Origin: Lachnospiraceae bacterium
GTDB lineage: Bacteria > Bacillota > Clostridia > Lachnospirales > Lachnospiraceae
Length of the DNA: 6,776 bases
Direction of reading: 5' to 3'
NCBI GenBank assembly: GCA_017483425.1
Contig: JAFUWM010000389.1
Location: 1 to 6,776 of the forward strand
Positions 6,545 through 6,776 of the stretch are shown here, in pieces. A program made the position numbers and the translations under genes. The notes below the pieces were generated by a model. It did no database searches. It saw only the letters and a program-made list of their open reading frames with translations, and was not told the DNA's origin. Within the stretch, counting starts at the first letter, position 1. Each line of letters starts with the position of its first letter.

Positions 6545-6675
6545 TCCTTCAACTCTCCGAATTGAGCTTTATATCTTGCTACTATTGCTTCCGCACTATC
6601 TGCACGTTCTTTCTCCTTGTCCGCACGCTCCTTTTCAGCTTCAGTGTTCTTCCTCTCAGCTACTCTGCCTTCTTC
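6541..6675 (-). pseudogene. Inverted Rpn-family 3' tail, truncated remnant (right arm of inverted repeat)
   Basis: On the minus strand this reads EEGRVAERKN, then heptads ERADKEK and ERADSAE, then a GELKD terminus and TAG at 6541-6543. It matches the left Rpn tail (167-322) with one heptad unit fewer; 6548-6630 is a perfect 83-bp match to 233-315. There is no upstream nuclease domain: the sequence before it is a piece of an epimerase gene in a different frame. It is therefore a fragment, not a gene. It converges on the WbsX gene and the stop codons overlap. Whether it terminates transcription of the operon is unknown; no intrinsic terminator was recognised here. Confidence 0.85.
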
Positions 6676-6743
6676 ATGGCATCGGACAGCACGTCCTCGT
6701 CCTCAAGCCTCGCCTCAACAAGATTGAAGTTTGGATTTTTCTC
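6672..6743 (-). pseudogene. Inverted fragment of a GalE-like epimerase gene
   Basis: The reverse complement matches 641-712 of the epimerase gene at 66 of 72 bases by hand count and encodes EKNPNFNLVEARLEDEDVL followed by SDAMK. Four of the six differences are silent; the other codons give N for K and V for I, as expected from a related functional gene rather than a direct copy of this one. In its own frame it is bounded by TGA (6753-6755) upstream and TAG (6660-6662) downstream, so it is dead. It runs straight into the Rpn tail at a shared GATGCCA. The remaining bases to the window end (6744-6776) were not recognised. Confidence 0.8.
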
Positions 6744-6776
6744 TGGCTCATATCACCCCAGACTATCCAGCAATAA

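Noticed and set aside
6471..6776. Plus-strand open frame over the WbsX 3' end and right flank
   Set aside because: It is antisense to the Rpn tail and epimerase fragment. Its resemblance to the minus-strand frame at 473-772 is explained by the inverted epimerase piece, not by a real protein.
6541..6776. Right flank as an assembly duplicate of the left end
   Set aside because: The copies differ by a 21-bp unit and by scattered, mainly silent substitutions in the epimerase piece, so they are diverged paralogues rather than the same molecule read twice; long reads would still be the final test.

Overview
The window holds a six-gene, plus-strand polysaccharide biosynthesis operon (509-6544). It lies between two inverted copies of the 3' end of an Rpn/PD-(D/E)XK-type putative transposase gene. 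The mixed base composition, frequent ATA/AGA/AGG codons, strong GGAGG-type ribosome binding sites and the Rpn tail with its ERADKEK heptads suggest a Gram-positive anaerobe of the Bacillota, most likely Lachnospiraceae (Butyrivibrio/Roseburia-like). This assignment is an inference; no marker gene is present.

Layout. Positions 2-322 are the C-terminal part of an Rpn-family gene cut by the window edge. Positions 323-508 are an intergenic gap with a GC-rich hairpin and an extended -10 promoter. The operon follows: GalE-like SDR epimerase/dehydratase (509-1456); divergent GmhA-like SIS phosphosugar isomerase (1459-2019); small single-domain transaldolase (2080-2796); fused sugar-1-phosphate nucleotidyltransferase plus GmhB-like HAD phosphatase (2809-4125); O-antigen polymerase/ligase-like membrane protein (4122-5474); WbsX-type glycosyltransferase (5471-6544). 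Spacing is tight (2-bp gap, 60-bp gap, 12-bp gap, then two ATGA overlaps), so one transcript is likely. From 6541 to 6776 there is no intact gene, only an inverted Rpn 3' tail joined to a short inverted piece of an epimerase gene.

Working together (inference). The enzyme set matches a nucleotide-activated heptose route of the GDP-D-glycero-D-manno-heptose type. Transaldolase would supply sedoheptulose 7-phosphate, the SIS protein would isomerise it, the HAD domain would remove the 7-phosphate and the nucleotidyltransferase domain would activate the 1-phosphate. The SDR would then modify the nucleotide sugar, and WbsX and the Wzy-like protein would build and polymerise or ligate a surface glycan. 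The anomeric heptose kinase (HddA type) that this route needs is not in the window.

The most unusual signals are the inverted Rpn tails with an 83-bp perfect match, the chimeric epimerase/Rpn scar on the right, the transaldolase in a heptose-type operon without a kinase, and the altered metal and phosphate sites of the SIS protein.
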